Positions 1 to 8,435 of a stretch of DNA of 64,000 nt are shown piece after piece; position 1 is the first letter of the stretch; the number at the start of each line of letters is the position of its first letter. The stretch lies in NCBI GenBank assembly GCA_013314775.1, contig JABUFB010000012.1, positions 124,001 to 188,000 on the forward strand, read 5' to 3'. Both the position numbers and the translations under genes were made by a program. The notes under the pieces are model-generated. The model was not told where the DNA came from and made no database searches. It saw only the letters and a program-made list of their open reading frames with translations. The DNA comes from Armatimonadota bacterium. GTDB lineage: Bacteria > Armatimonadota > Zipacnadia > Zipacnadales > JABUFB01.

Positions 1-568
1 ACCACTGCAGTTCGCTCTCGAGGATCCGGTCGATGTAGTCCACGCGGTCCGACAGGCCATGATAGATGCGCAGGCCTTCTGCCGCGGCGCCGTAGAAGGC
101 CCAGTTGCGCTCGCCAAAGTAGACCCTCTCGGGCTCCGGTTCGCGCAGAGCTTCGGTCCAGCGCGCCAGTTGGTGCAACGGTGCCAGGGGCTTGAGGGCA
201 CCGTACAGGATCATCATGTCTTTGAGATTGAAGACTGAGCAGGGCCATTGCTTGCCCGCGCGGTAGTGCGAGATCATCTGGCCGCAACACCAGTCAAACG
301 CCGACATTGCAGTGGTTAGCAGGTCGTGGCAGCGCCCGGCGTTGAACAGGTGTCCGACTGCTGCACAGTACCGGGCCGTGGCGGTGGCCGACTCACCCCC
401 CGGCGCATTGTGAGGGTCGCCGATCATTCCCTGCGGTGTCTGCCACCGGGCTGCCTGACGCACGACGTTCTCGGCGAGGTCCAGGTACAGGTGGGCAGGA
501 GGCGAGTCGACCTGCATCTCGCCGGCCTGCCGCAACACCTCCATCACCTTCGCCTCCAGCTCCGCCAT
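1..568 (-). CDS. Hypothetical protein, probable helical toroid (partial)
   Basis: This gene runs off the left edge, so only the first 189 residues are present and no stop is seen. The ATG lies in a TGATG overlap with the stop of the UroD-family gene upstream on the same strand, so the two are probably translationally coupled. The visible part is rich in helices with aromatic and paired-cysteine stretches (for example DWCCGQMI and ERNWAFYGAAAEGLRIYHG). This resembles the alpha/alpha-barrel proteins common in polysaccharide-lyase and glycosidase loci, but no family is recognised and no catalytic motif can be named. The function is unknown. Confidence 0.7.
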   Translation of the reverse strand, partial: MAELEAKVMEVLRQAGEMQVDSPPAHLYLDLAENVVRQAARWQTPQGMIGDPHNAPGGESATATARYCAAVGHLFNAGRCHDLLTTAMSAFDWCCGQMISHYRAGKQWPCSVFNLKDMMILYGALKPLAPLHQLARWTEALREPEPERVYFGERNWAFYGAAAEGLRIYHGLSDRVDYIDRILESELQW

Positions 569-1722
569 CACCGCAGTTTCTTCCATTCATCGATCATCGC
601 GAGGGTGCTCTCCCAGGGCATGATGCTGTGAGACGAGACGCACTGCGACAGAATCAGTCCGGTCTTGCCGAAGCAGTCGAAGGCAAGGCGCACGGCCTCG
701 CGGGTTGCGTCGGGGCCCTTCCAGATATGGAACGTGCTGCTGGGGCCAGTCCAGAAGGCCTTGGTGGGCGCCAGCCGGTCGCGTATCACGTATGGGTCGA
801 CCCCGTGGAAGGCGAGATCAATGCCCACCAGTGAGTCCAGTTCCAGCCCGGCGAGGTGATCCAAAATGGGCATCACACCCGTGTGCACGGTGTAGGTGGT
901 GAGCATCCCGCGGCTGTGGGCTGTCCGAGCTTCGGTGTTGAGGCGCGTCGTGAGGAACCGGCCCAGTGTCGAGGGACCGTAGAAGTCGGCGGTCTCGTAG
1001 AATCCATTCCGGGTGACGATGTCCACCCCAAGTTCGCCGTACAGGTCGAGGGTGCGCAGGATTCGCTGGTGGTCGAACTCGAGGTAGTCATCCACCAGTT
1101 CCGGGTTCTCGATGGTCATCATGCACAATTCGCGCACCCCGAACAGGTGTTGCGCGCCGGTGAGCCCCATGCCGCCGATGCCCATCACCGCGAGGCCGAA
1201 GCGGTCGGCGAGAGCCCGCTGCTGTGCGTAGTATGAGCGCGCGGAATCCAACGCCTCGTCCATATCCAGCGGCTCGAAGATGAAGCGCAGACAGTCCAGG
1301 TCCTCGCGGGTCTGGAGCCAGGGCTGGATGTAATGCCCCACATTGTGGTCGCTATAGAAAGGGATGTCTTCGCCGTGGGGCCACATCTCATTGTAGCGCA
1401 CGGCAGCGGACAGGTCCCCCAACGGGGTGTGGTAGACCTTACGCAGGACGTCGCCCTCGATGTGGACTTCGGATGTGACATCCGGGTGCCGGCGTGTCAC
1501 GGACGCGCTGAAGTATACCACTTGGTCGAGGCCGAGTTCCTCGACCTGGTACCGGATCTGCTCTTCATACGGCGTCCCGTCCGGCCAGGGGAAGTTCCAC
1601 GTATGCCCCACGCGCTGTTGGGGCGTCAGCGGGTTGAAGAACCCGCAGCAGGGCACGCGGTCCACCGGTTCGCGACAGATCGCAGCGAGAATGCGTTCGC
1701 GGGAAGACATGGATTGTGGCAT
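568..1722 (-). CDS. Uroporphyrinogen decarboxylase (URO-D) family protein
   Basis: The 384-residue product has the URO-D TIM-barrel pattern: it opens with SSRERILAAICREPVDRVPC and has the family's long central stretch and a C-terminal GLILSQCVSSHSIMPWES segment. Relatives include heme-pathway HemE and the corrinoid methyltransferases MtaA/CmuA. The HemE N-terminal signature is absent and no other heme gene is nearby, so a heme role is unlikely. The methyltransferase H-x-C zinc motif is not obvious; the matching place reads VHTG. I chose ATG 1722 because a run of five G lies just upstream; an in-frame ATG at 1710 (MSSRER) is also possible. It sits between an AraC regulator and a coupled hypothetical gene in a carbohydrate region. 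The substrate is unknown. Confidence 0.8.
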   Translation of the reverse strand: MPQSMSSRERILAAICREPVDRVPCCGFFNPLTPQQRVGHTWNFPWPDGTPYEEQIRYQVEELGLDQVVYFSASVTRRHPDVTSEVHIEGDVLRKVYHTPLGDLSAAVRYNEMWPHGEDIPFYSDHNVGHYIQPWLQTREDLDCLRFIFEPLDMDEALDSARSYYAQQRALADRFGLAVMGIGGMGLTGAQHLFGVRELCMMTIENPELVDDYLEFDHQRILRTLDLYGELGVDIVTRNGFYETADFYGPSTLGRFLTTRLNTEARTAHSRGMLTTYTVHTGVMPILDHLAGLELDSLVGIDLAFHGVDPYVIRDRLAPTKAFWTGPSSTFHIWKGPDATREAVRLAFDCFGKTGLILSQCVSSHSIMPWESTLAMIDEWKKLR

Positions 1723-1747
1723 GGAAGCCCCCTGACGTTTTCTATTT

Positions 1748-1794
1748 GGCCAAAGCTGAGGCAAAGTCTAGGCAAGTCCATGCAAGGGGGCAAG
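1748..1794. repeat. Helically phased GGCAA(A)G direct repeats (candidate operator)
   Basis: The unit GGC(A/C)AA(A)G recurs near 1748, 1760, 1771, 1781 (TGCAAG) and 1789, so most steps are 10-11 bp, close to one helical turn. The array lies in the 101-bp gap between the AraC regulator gene and the UroD-family gene, 25 to 72 bp upstream of the UroD start. AraC-family regulators often bind direct repeats about a turn or two apart, so this is a candidate operator. Binding is inferred, not shown. Confidence 0.45.
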
Positions 1795-1823
1795 AAGCGC
1801 TGAGCAGAAAATACACTCACGGG

Positions 1824-2849
1824 TTACCAATTCGGATCATTTCGGTGCGTGTTGCGGAAAGTGCCGGGAGCCATGTCCGTAGCTTGGCGGAAGGACCGTG
1901 TAAAATGGGCCGGATATGCAAAGCCGACAAGCCTGGCGACCTCGGAGACGGGCAGATCGGTGCATGCCAGGAGTTGCCGGGCCTGTTCCATGCGCCGGGC
2001 GTTCACGTGCTGCATGACACTTACACCCATCTGGGCTTTGAAGAGGCGCTGAAGGTGGGGGATCGACAGATGAGCAGCCGAGGCGAGGCGCGCCAGACTC
2101 AGATGCTCGTGCAGGTGGCTGTCGACATAGTCCAGTACGCGACGAACCACTGGCGCCACGTCTCGGGCAGATTCATCCAGCGGCGGTGCAAGGGTGGGCA
2201 GGCTCGTGCGAAGGTCTGCACAGACTGAAAGAACCAGCGCTCGCAGTAGCGCGTGGGGCAGAGCGTCGCAGTACTCGGAGGAGCGACGCAGGGCATCGAT
2301 GAGCATGTCGGTCAGGGCAAGGAGCCGGTCATCGGGGAGGAACACCCGTGGCCACCCCACCCGGTGTTCGCCTTCCTCAACCCGACAGCTCCCCACGAAA
2401 GCCCCAGAAGGCAGGGGTACGAGCCACAAAGTCTCGTTTGGAAGCCTCTGGGGCTGGGCACGCTCCCAGTGGGGCCGGGTACCGTCGGGCTGAGGCACCC
2501 CCGGCGGCACGACGAAAAAGCTCCCCGCTCTGAGACTGATGATGTGGTCGGCTATCCGGTAGTCCGCTTCCCCCTCCAGCAAGCATCCCAGTACGGGAAA
2601 TCGCAGGACCTCGAGAGCTTCGGCCCTGCGGTAGCCGGCGTGCAGGTAGCTCCGGCCTGATGTGTCAAGGGGCGCTGCCTGGTCCAACGGTTTCGGGTGC
2701 CTGCGAACGTCTGCGCTGCGGCTTGTGGACAGGGCGGCGGGTTCAGCGAGGATGAGCGGCGCCGTCGCTGGTGGCGCAACCATACCGGATAGCCGGGTGC
2801 TCAGTGCGTGGAGGTCGATCTTGCCGCCGGGTGCTTTCCCCTGTCCCAT
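1824..2849 (-). CDS. AraC-family transcriptional regulator
   Basis: The 341-residue protein has two parts. The N-terminal half contains a cupin-like sensing fold (RFPVLGCLLEGEADYRI through AGSFFVVPPGVPQPDG, about residues 75-125). The C-terminal 105 residues carry the two AraC helix-turn-helix motifs, LSLARLASAAHLSIPHLQRL and VSEVARLVGFAYPAHFTRSF, the second with the usual GF.....F.R.F spacing. The open frame extends upstream through the neighbour, but ATG 2849 is 17 nt past that gene's stop and fits the domain layout. The regulator sits between an alpha/alpha-toroid gene and a UroD-family gene, with phased repeats directly downstream that may be its operator. The inducer is unknown, probably a sugar. 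Confidence 0.9.
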   Translation of the reverse strand: MGQGKAPGGKIDLHALSTRLSGMVAPPATAPLILAEPAALSTSRSADVRRHPKPLDQAAPLDTSGRSYLHAGYRRAEALEVLRFPVLGCLLEGEADYRIADHIISLRAGSFFVVPPGVPQPDGTRPHWERAQPQRLPNETLWLVPLPSGAFVGSCRVEEGEHRVGWPRVFLPDDRLLALTDMLIDALRRSSEYCDALPHALLRALVLSVCADLRTSLPTLAPPLDESARDVAPVVRRVLDYVDSHLHEHLSLARLASAAHLSIPHLQRLFKAQMGVSVMQHVNARRMEQARQLLACTDLPVSEVARLVGFAYPAHFTRSFRQATDMAPGTFRNTHRNDPNW

Positions 2850-2866
2850 AGGTGGTCCCGCTTCCG

Positions 2867-3982
2867 CTAGAACTGCTGGGTGGTCGCGTCCTGTCCCCTC
2901 ACCCCCGCCCATTCCTGCCACGGTACCCAGCCCAGTTCCTCCCGGGCGCCGCAGAGATTGGCCAGGAGCGACAGTGCGCTGCAGACCAGCGCCGTTCCGG
3001 TGATGTCCGCCTGGTCCTTCACGGGGGCCAGTTGCAGGCCGCCGTGGTTCGCCAACGACCCGCCCGGGCCGTAACTGAAGGCTCCGTCGGGTCGCAGGAG
3101 AGGCAAGAATCCGTCGAAGCAGCGGGACGTAACCTCGGCCACTTCGTCCCGCCGGTAGTCGCAGTGGCGCAGGGCGATGTCCAGCACATAGGCCACGTCG
3201 AAGATGCTGCAGGCATCCGGCGTGTCGCGCAGGGCAGGTGATTCGGCGAAGCCACGCAGGCACAGGTCCACCACGCGCTCCGGATACTGGACAGGCATGT
3301 CGGTGATGTTCAGGACCTGAATCCAGACTTTGAAAATGCCGTTGATGAGCACATTCAAGGCGATGTCGCTGCCATCCGACCACGCGCCGGTCTCTGGGTC
3401 CTGGTGCTTCACGAGCCAGTCCACCCCGGCGGCGATGATCTCCGGCGCATTCTCGTCGCCCATGAGGCGGTTGAGGTTCTGGAAGATGATCGCCGCACCG
3501 GCCCAGGAGCCCGCACCCCATGGGTTGTGCCAGTGGAGGCTCTCCATGTAGTCCACGATCTCGGCAGGCGAGCGGAAAGCCTCGGCGTGATGCAGGCGAT
3601 GTGGAGGACGGCCGCCAAGGCCCAAGAGTGTCATGATGCCGTTGCGCGTGGTCCAGCGGCGCACATTGGCGACCTCCTCAGCGGTAGGCTGTGCGTGCGT
3701 TGTGATGATGTGGCGCTCCATGCCCTCGTCGATCATGAGCCCGTCTTCGGGGCGCTGCATGGAACACAGGTAGTCGATCCACCCGGTACGTTCCTGGTCG
3801 GAGATGGTCATGCCAAGGCAACTGCGGATGTTGTAGGCCATGGAGGTGGAATCGAGGTCGAAAGGCTCGAAGGCATCGGTGGCGAAGCGGTAGCGTCCCG
3901 GTCCCGACGGGTGCGCCAGCGAACTGAGCCAACGGGGCACCGAATCCTTCGCTTCGAGTAACCAGCGGGGCAGGTTGGGCAT
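2867..3982 (-). CDS. Alpha/alpha-toroid (prenyltransferase/squalene-cyclase-like repeat) protein
   Basis: This 371-residue protein without a visible signal peptide shows helical-hairpin repeats with QW-like elements, such as DWLVKHQDPETGAWSDG and a later LLRPDGAFSYGPGG. These are typical of the six-hairpin toroid shared by terpene cyclases, prenyltransferases and some glycan-active proteins. The DxDD motif of class II terpene cyclases is not seen, so terpene cyclisation is doubtful. Proteins of this shape occur as uncharacterised members of carbohydrate loci. ATG 3982 is preferred over the upstream in-frame start at 4228 because a CGGGAG ribosome site lies about 8 nt before it and the upstream 82 residues look non-coding. 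It leads a leftward run with the AraC and UroD genes. Confidence 0.7.
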   Translation of the reverse strand: MPNLPRWLLEAKDSVPRWLSSLAHPSGPGRYRFATDAFEPFDLDSTSMAYNIRSCLGMTISDQERTGWIDYLCSMQRPEDGLMIDEGMERHIITTHAQPTAEEVANVRRWTTRNGIMTLLGLGGRPPHRLHHAEAFRSPAEIVDYMESLHWHNPWGAGSWAGAAIIFQNLNRLMGDENAPEIIAAGVDWLVKHQDPETGAWSDGSDIALNVLINGIFKVWIQVLNITDMPVQYPERVVDLCLRGFAESPALRDTPDACSIFDVAYVLDIALRHCDYRRDEVAEVTSRCFDGFLPLLRPDGAFSYGPGGSLANHGGLQLAPVKDQADITGTALVCSALSLLANLCGAREELGWVPWQEWAGVRGQDATTQQF

Positions 3983-4337
3983 GAGTGGCTCCCGGTACGG
4001 CTTTCTGCAGACTGCAGCCAACCGGTGGTTTCCCCGCGCGGGCGTATCCGTCCTGTCGCCCGTGCAGGTCAGGCAAGATGCGACGGGGAATTGCGCCCGA
4101 CGTCTGAGGCAGGTCTGGCCTGGAGAGCTCACGGCGTGGTTTCGACGGAACGGCTTGTGACGTGGACCATGGACTGTGAGGCCGAAAAGGGCGCGCAATG
4201 ATGAGCGGTGGCTATCGACCTGCAGCAAGGCGAGAAGGTTGGAGTCCGACTGGGCGCGCCGGCACAGCAGGTGTCACGCCACGCCGATGGCTTGCTGGAC
4301 GCGAACTGCCATACTCACGCCCGAACAGGAGATAATC
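3983..4337. other. Divergent intergenic region
   Basis: This 355-bp gap separates divergently transcribed genes, so promoters for both must lie here. I see no consensus -10/-35 pair, riboswitch or strong hairpin. The only clear signal is the AGGAGA ribosome site at 4327-4332 serving the rightward gene. Confidence 0.5.
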
Positions 4338-5510
4338 ATGGAGCCGGTACGCGTTGGCGTTGTCGGTCTGGGCATTCGCGGCTTATGGATCGCCCGCATG
4401 GCGAACGAGGGTGCCGAGACCGAACTGGTCGCGGTTGCGGACATGAACCCGCAGATGCTGGACATCGCCCGACAGATGTTCCCCAACGTCGCCCGGTATG
4501 GGAGCGGCGAGACCATGGCTCGCGAGGCCGATATCGAGGCAGTGTTGGTGGGCACCGGCGACCGCTTCCACGCGGGCAATGCCATGGAAGCCCTCCGCTC
4601 CGGCAAGCATGTACTTGTGGAGAAGCCTCTCGCCCAGAGCTTCTCCGACCTGGATGAGATCGCGCGCCTGCAGCGCGAAACAGGCCTGGTGGTGGGCACC
4701 TACCTGGAACTGCGCCACAGCACCCTGTGGAAGCGGGTCAAGGCGATCATCGATTCCGGAGAGATAGGGGTCATCCATGCGGTGTCTCTCGTGGACCTGG
4801 TGGGTCGGGACAAGAGCCAGTTTTTCGGGCGCAAGCGGGGCAGGTCACAGGATATGATGCTGAGCCTGGTCCTGCAGAAAGGCGTTCATTGCCTGGACCT
4901 GATGAACTGGTTCGTGGGCTCTTCGCCGCGACGCGTGGGGGCCGTCGGGCGACTGGCCCATTTCGGCGGCGACAAGCCCGCGGACAAACGCTGCCGAGAC
5001 TGCGAAATCAAAGAGACCTGCCCGCATTTCCACGAGCACACGTATCCGCTGAACCCTCCGGGTATCACGCTGGACCATGGTGATGATCACTGCGTCTGGT
5101 CTTCCGCCTGCGACCTGGAGGACGTCAGCCTTCTGACGATCCAGTATGACAACGGCGTAGTGGCCTCGTACAATGAGGTGCACTTCGCACCCAACTACGG
5201 CACCCACTTCGCCATCTATGGCTCCAAAGCGCAACTGGACACCGAAGCCAACCACGACACGGGCGAGTGCTGGGTGCAGGTGCGCGAACGCCACACACAG
5301 AACGAGCGGCGGGAGCGCCCATCCAAAGACACGGGGCACGGTGGCTCTGACCCCGTGCTCCTGGCTGATTTCGCGCGTGCAGTGCGAGAAGGTCGCGAGC
5401 CGGTGTCAGGTCTGCAGGCAGGGTACGAGAGCGCTCAGATCGGTATCGCCACCCGGCTGTCCATCGACAGCGGCCAGTTCGTCGAGCTACCGAGATTCGA
5501 CGCCGTTTGA
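4338..5510 (+). CDS. Gfo/Idh/MocA-family NAD(P)-dependent oxidoreductase
   Basis: The 390-residue protein begins with a Rossmann fold (MEPVRVGVVGLGIRG, nucleotide loop GLGIRG at residues 10-15) and has the family hallmark GKHVLVEKPLA near residue 95, whose lysine is catalytic in relatives. The C-terminal half is the GFO/IDH alpha/beta domain. A cysteine group (KRCRDCEIKETCPH, then DDHCVW, near residues 218-255) occurs in some subgroups and may bind a metal. Family members oxidise or reduce sugars and cyclitols or cleave glycosidic bonds by an NAD-dependent route; the substrate here cannot be read. ATG 4338 has AGGAGA six nt upstream; an in-frame extension back to 4176 lacks support. Confidence 0.92.
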   Translation: MEPVRVGVVGLGIRGLWIARMANEGAETELVAVADMNPQMLDIARQMFPNVARYGSGETMAREADIEAVLVGTGDRFHAGNAMEALRSGKHVLVEKPLAQSFSDLDEIARLQRETGLVVGTYLELRHSTLWKRVKAIIDSGEIGVIHAVSLVDLVGRDKSQFFGRKRGRSQDMMLSLVLQKGVHCLDLMNWFVGSSPRRVGAVGRLAHFGGDKPADKRCRDCEIKETCPHFHEHTYPLNPPGITLDHGDDHCVWSSACDLEDVSLLTIQYDNGVVASYNEVHFAPNYGTHFAIYGSKAQLDTEANHDTGECWVQVRERHTQNERRERPSKDTGHGGSDPVLLADFARAVREGREPVSGLQAGYESAQIGIATRLSIDSGQFVELPRFDAV

Positions 5511-5619
5511 AGGCCCCACGAGAACGGCCAGGTCGGTGCGCTCACCGCGCAAATTCACGGAATCCACCCGAAGATGAGCGGCGAACGGCGCACGATTTCA
5601 CGCGATTTCGAGGTCGCCT

Positions 5620-5633
5620 GTTCGCCGGCGAAC
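5620..5633. other. Perfect 14-bp palindrome between convergent genes
   Basis: GTTCGCCGGCGAAC is a perfect palindrome in the 232-bp gap between two convergent genes. It has no T-tract and too short a loop for a standard terminator. It could be a protein-binding site or chance in GC-rich DNA. Confidence 0.3.
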
Positions 5634-5742
5634 TGGTGAACGCGATAGCCCCGGGCGGAGTCGAGCGAGACTTTCGACCCGCGCAGATGGCACGGCAATG
5701 CCGCGCAGGCCGACCGTCCCGGTCGACGGACGTTGACGGCCT

Positions 5743-6495
5743 CTATGCCCCCAACTCCCCAACCATCCGCGCGTGCCACTCCGCAACACTCGATTCCACG
5801 AAGTATACTCGCGTCAACGCTTCTCCCGTCTCCCCCGGCTTCAGCGGCCCGAAGGACGGCGCGCTGTGGATGCACGAGTACTCCATGTTCTGGAACAGGA
5901 ACAGGGCAGGGCGTGAGACCGTGGCCACAAGCCGCTTCCCGTCACGGGTCTCAATCGCCAGCCAGCCCTCAAGGGCCGCGTCCGGCGGTGTCGATTGGAA
6001 GTTCGCAACGAAGGGGATGTCCATTCCCGGAAGCGCGCCCTCCACGCTGTACAATTGGATCGTGGGTCGCGGGCCGAACTTGCGGGGGATCTCCACAAGT
6101 CGCCTGAACTCGCCACCGGTGCGGCACCAGTGGCGCACGCATTCGTTGTCACGTATTGACGGAGCCCCGCCGGCCTGGAAGCAGTTGAACGCGAAGCTCT
6201 GGGTCCAGTTCCGGTCGCTCTCATTGGTCACCTGGAGCCGGGCATCTACGAAGTCCTCGCCGGGGATCAGCGTGACCGTGTATGAAAGCTCGCCATCTGC
6301 CCGGCACACCTGCTCCCAAACGCCACCCTCAAGATGTCGCCATTCGGGCTTGGCATTGTTGAACCAGTAACCTCGGGCGATATCGCCGATGGCTTCGGGG
6401 AAACCCAGGCCGAAGCTCTCGTCGGGAAACGCGGGGATCTGTGTGAGCCACGCGCCCATGTTGCCCGAATTCGCGCTGATCTGGATACGGGCCAT
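5743..6495 (-). CDS. Hypothetical protein, probable beta-sandwich
   Basis: This 250-residue protein has no signal peptide. Its many short beta-strand-like stretches (ELSYTVTLIPGEDFVDARLQVTNESD, RLVATVSRPALFLFQ) suggest an all-beta fold of the kind seen in carbohydrate-binding or galactose-mutarotase-like modules. No catalytic motif is evident and the family is not recognised. Its ATG directly abuts the stop of the SUMF1-fold gene upstream on the same strand (6495/6496), so the pair are very probably co-translated. A link to sugar or glycan handling is inferred from the neighbours only. Confidence 0.72.
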   Translation of the reverse strand: MARIQISANSGNMGAWLTQIPAFPDESFGLGFPEAIGDIARGYWFNNAKPEWRHLEGGVWEQVCRADGELSYTVTLIPGEDFVDARLQVTNESDRNWTQSFAFNCFQAGGAPSIRDNECVRHWCRTGGEFRRLVEIPRKFGPRPTIQLYSVEGALPGMDIPFVANFQSTPPDAALEGWLAIETRDGKRLVATVSRPALFLFQNMEYSCIHSAPSFGPLKPGETGEALTRVYFVESSVAEWHARMVGELGA

Positions 6496-7281
6496 TCAGC
6501 CCACCCCCCGCGCGCAGCGGAAACCGTAGAAGTCGCCGGCGTTATTGGCGAACCCGCTCATGTTCCGGGCCGCCGGGCGCAGGTTCACCGGCCGGGTCAT
6601 GCACCACGCGCCGCCCTTGATGATGGCCGATCCAGGGCCGGGGCTGTCAGCGCACCATTCGCCCACATTGCCCACCATGTCAAGCACGCCGTACGGGCTC
6701 GCGCCCGATGGATGCGCGGTGACCGGCGCGGTCTTCGGGCCCCGCTCGCCGGGGGCCACATTCCAGCGGCAGGCGCCCGGGTCGAACTCGTTGCCCCAGG
6801 GGTACAGCAGTCCGTTGGGACCACGGGCAGCCTTCTCCCACTCAGCTTCGGAAGGCAGGCGCTTGCCGGCCCAGTCCGCGTAAGCCTGGGCATCCATGAG
6901 ATTCACGAAGGTCACCGGATGGTCCAGTATCTCCTCGGGTGGCTTTCCGCCGGGCCAGTGCATACGCGGGGGATAGCCCGTCTCGCTGCAGAATCGGTGG
7001 TACTCGCGATTCGTAACCGGGCACCTGTCGATGGCGAACGCAGGCAGGTCCACGAGCCGCCGAGGGACTTCGCCGCTGAGCCAGCTTGAGTGGAAGCCGG
7101 CCTCGCTTGCGAGACGCTCCGCCTCCTCCTCGGAGGTGCCCATGATGAAGGGCCCTGCGGGGATGACGATCATCTCACTTTCTATCGGCTCATCCCTCCT
7201 GCCCTGCGCCAGCGCCGGAGTGACCGCGCAAGCGAGCAGTCCTACCGAGGTGGTCCAGATCCATTCCCTGCGGCTGGGCAT
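6496..7281 (-). CDS. SUMF1/FGE-sulfatase-fold exported protein
   Basis: The 261-residue product starts with MPSRREWIWTTSVGLLACAVTPALAQ, an export signal with a twin-arginine-like SRREW motif. It is followed by a complete SUMF1 domain: MIVIPAGPFIMGT, FAIDRCPVTNREY, RLPSEAEWEKAARG, YPWGNEFD, GVLDMVGNVGEWC and FYGFRCARG. In true formylglycine-generating enzymes two cysteines bind copper in a GGS..C....C..R..AAR stretch. Here the segment reads GGAWCMTRPVNLRPAAR and lacks the second cysteine, so sulfatase activation is unlikely. Non-enzymatic SUMF1 proteins often bind or scaffold other factors. ATG 7281 is chosen because a GGAGG site precedes it by 7 nt; that site would lie inside the coding region if the in-frame 7299 start were used. 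Confidence 0.88.
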   Translation of the reverse strand: MPSRREWIWTTSVGLLACAVTPALAQGRRDEPIESEMIVIPAGPFIMGTSEEEAERLASEAGFHSSWLSGEVPRRLVDLPAFAIDRCPVTNREYHRFCSETGYPPRMHWPGGKPPEEILDHPVTFVNLMDAQAYADWAGKRLPSEAEWEKAARGPNGLLYPWGNEFDPGACRWNVAPGERGPKTAPVTAHPSGASPYGVLDMVGNVGEWCADSPGPGSAIIKGGAWCMTRPVNLRPAARNMSGFANNAGDFYGFRCARGVG

Positions 7282-7314
7282 CTGCGCACCTCCACGCACG
7301 TCGCGTGTTGCCGG

Positions 7315-8217
7315 CTAGAGATTGAACACTCGGATCGCGTTCTCCCGGGCCACCTTGTTGAAGACCTCTTCCGTGATCTTGCCGGTATCGCGCCAGTTTA
7401 TGAGCAGTTCCGTCATGGGGATCGGCATGGTCGGGAAGCACAGGTCAGTGCCGAACAGCAGGCGATCCTGGAACTCGGTCACAAACTGCGGGCCGTAATC
7501 CGGATCGCGCGAAAGAGCGTTGTAGGGCGTGAAGTCGGACAGGTCGCCGTACAGGTTGGGGTACAGGCGCATGAGCTTGGGGACCACGCCCTCTTCCTTG
7601 ATGGGTCCCTTGGGCAGGCGGCCAACCTGTCCGCCCTCGCGCCGGAAGATGTAGCCCCGTTCTCCGGGGGTCTCCATGCGCGCGATCTCTGTCCAGAATA
7701 CCGGGCCGTGACCGAAGATAATGAGATTCGGATAGCGCTGCAGAGTGTGCTCAAGCTGGGGCAGGCCCGGGTCATCGTACAGACCGAAGTCCCCGGTGAG
7801 CTGGTCGGAACCGTCGTAGGTGACGGGCAGGCCCACCTTCTCCGCACAGGCGAAAAGATTCTGGACAAGGGGGTCCATCATCGGCAGGTTGGGCATAACC
7901 TCGCCCAGACCACGGCAGCCCCTGTCCTTGTAGTATTGAAGAAGCTCGTCCAGCGGCGAATGCGGCGAGTTGGCAATCGCCCGCGGGTCGATGTTGCAGA
8001 AGGCGAAGAACCGGTCCGGGTACTGCTCCACCATCTCCAGGATGTCTTCGTTTGCCTGGGGCAGGTATATTTCGGGGCTGACAATGGGTAGCAGAGCGCC
8101 CTTCTCGATTTCGAATCGGTCGAAAACCTCCAGAACCTGTTCGGGCGTAGAGAAGGAGTATATGGGAGGCGGCTTGCGATACGCGTGGCAATGGATGTCG
8201 ATGAACAGGGGGAGCAA
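7315..8217 (-). CDS. Amidohydrolase-2 family metal-dependent hydrolase
   Basis: This 300-residue TIM-barrel hydrolase has the amidohydrolase-2 layout: an H-x-H at the end of strand 1 (FIDIHCHAY), GLGEVMPN mid-protein, the metal-ligand region FGHGP and a late LLFGTDLCFP aspartate. Relatives hydrolyse lactones or decarboxylate aromatic and sugar acids. The start is TTG 8217, placed just before the first strand; a GGGAG lies almost directly against it, which is tight, so the true start may differ slightly. It lies 33 nt upstream of the SUMF1-fold gene on the same strand, so the two are probably co-transcribed. The substrate is unknown. Confidence 0.85.
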   Translation of the reverse strand: MLPLFIDIHCHAYRKPPPIYSFSTPEQVLEVFDRFEIEKGALLPIVSPEIYLPQANEDILEMVEQYPDRFFAFCNIDPRAIANSPHSPLDELLQYYKDRGCRGLGEVMPNLPMMDPLVQNLFACAEKVGLPVTYDGSDQLTGDFGLYDDPGLPQLEHTLQRYPNLIIFGHGPVFWTEIARMETPGERGYIFRREGGQVGRLPKGPIKEEGVVPKLMRLYPNLYGDLSDFTPYNALSRDPDYGPQFVTEFQDRLLFGTDLCFPTMPIPMTELLINWRDTGKITEEVFNKVARENAIRVFNL

Positions 8218-8435
8218 CTCCCTTCGGGTGTCATTACTCTCAGGGCGCCGCAGAGCGATGCCCTGCTGCCGCCTTCATTCGCCGGGATGCGCCTGACGCC
8301 CTTCCGGCCAGTGAGGATCGCGGTCCCTCGCGGGGTGCGCTCGGGCAACAACTCGGCATCGGTGGTGGTGCTACGGGAACTGCCGGGTGGCGGCGGACCT
8401 GTAGAACACCGGTGCGCCAGTGAGTCGCCGCAAGA

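Noticed and set aside
5507-6370. A 287-residue rightward frame overlapping the beta-sandwich gene
   Set aside because: No motifs or plausible start; the opposite frame abuts a real gene exactly.
7279-7299. Longer start (7299) for the SUMF1-fold protein
   Set aside because: The GGAGG site lies between 7299 and 7281 and fits only the later ATG.
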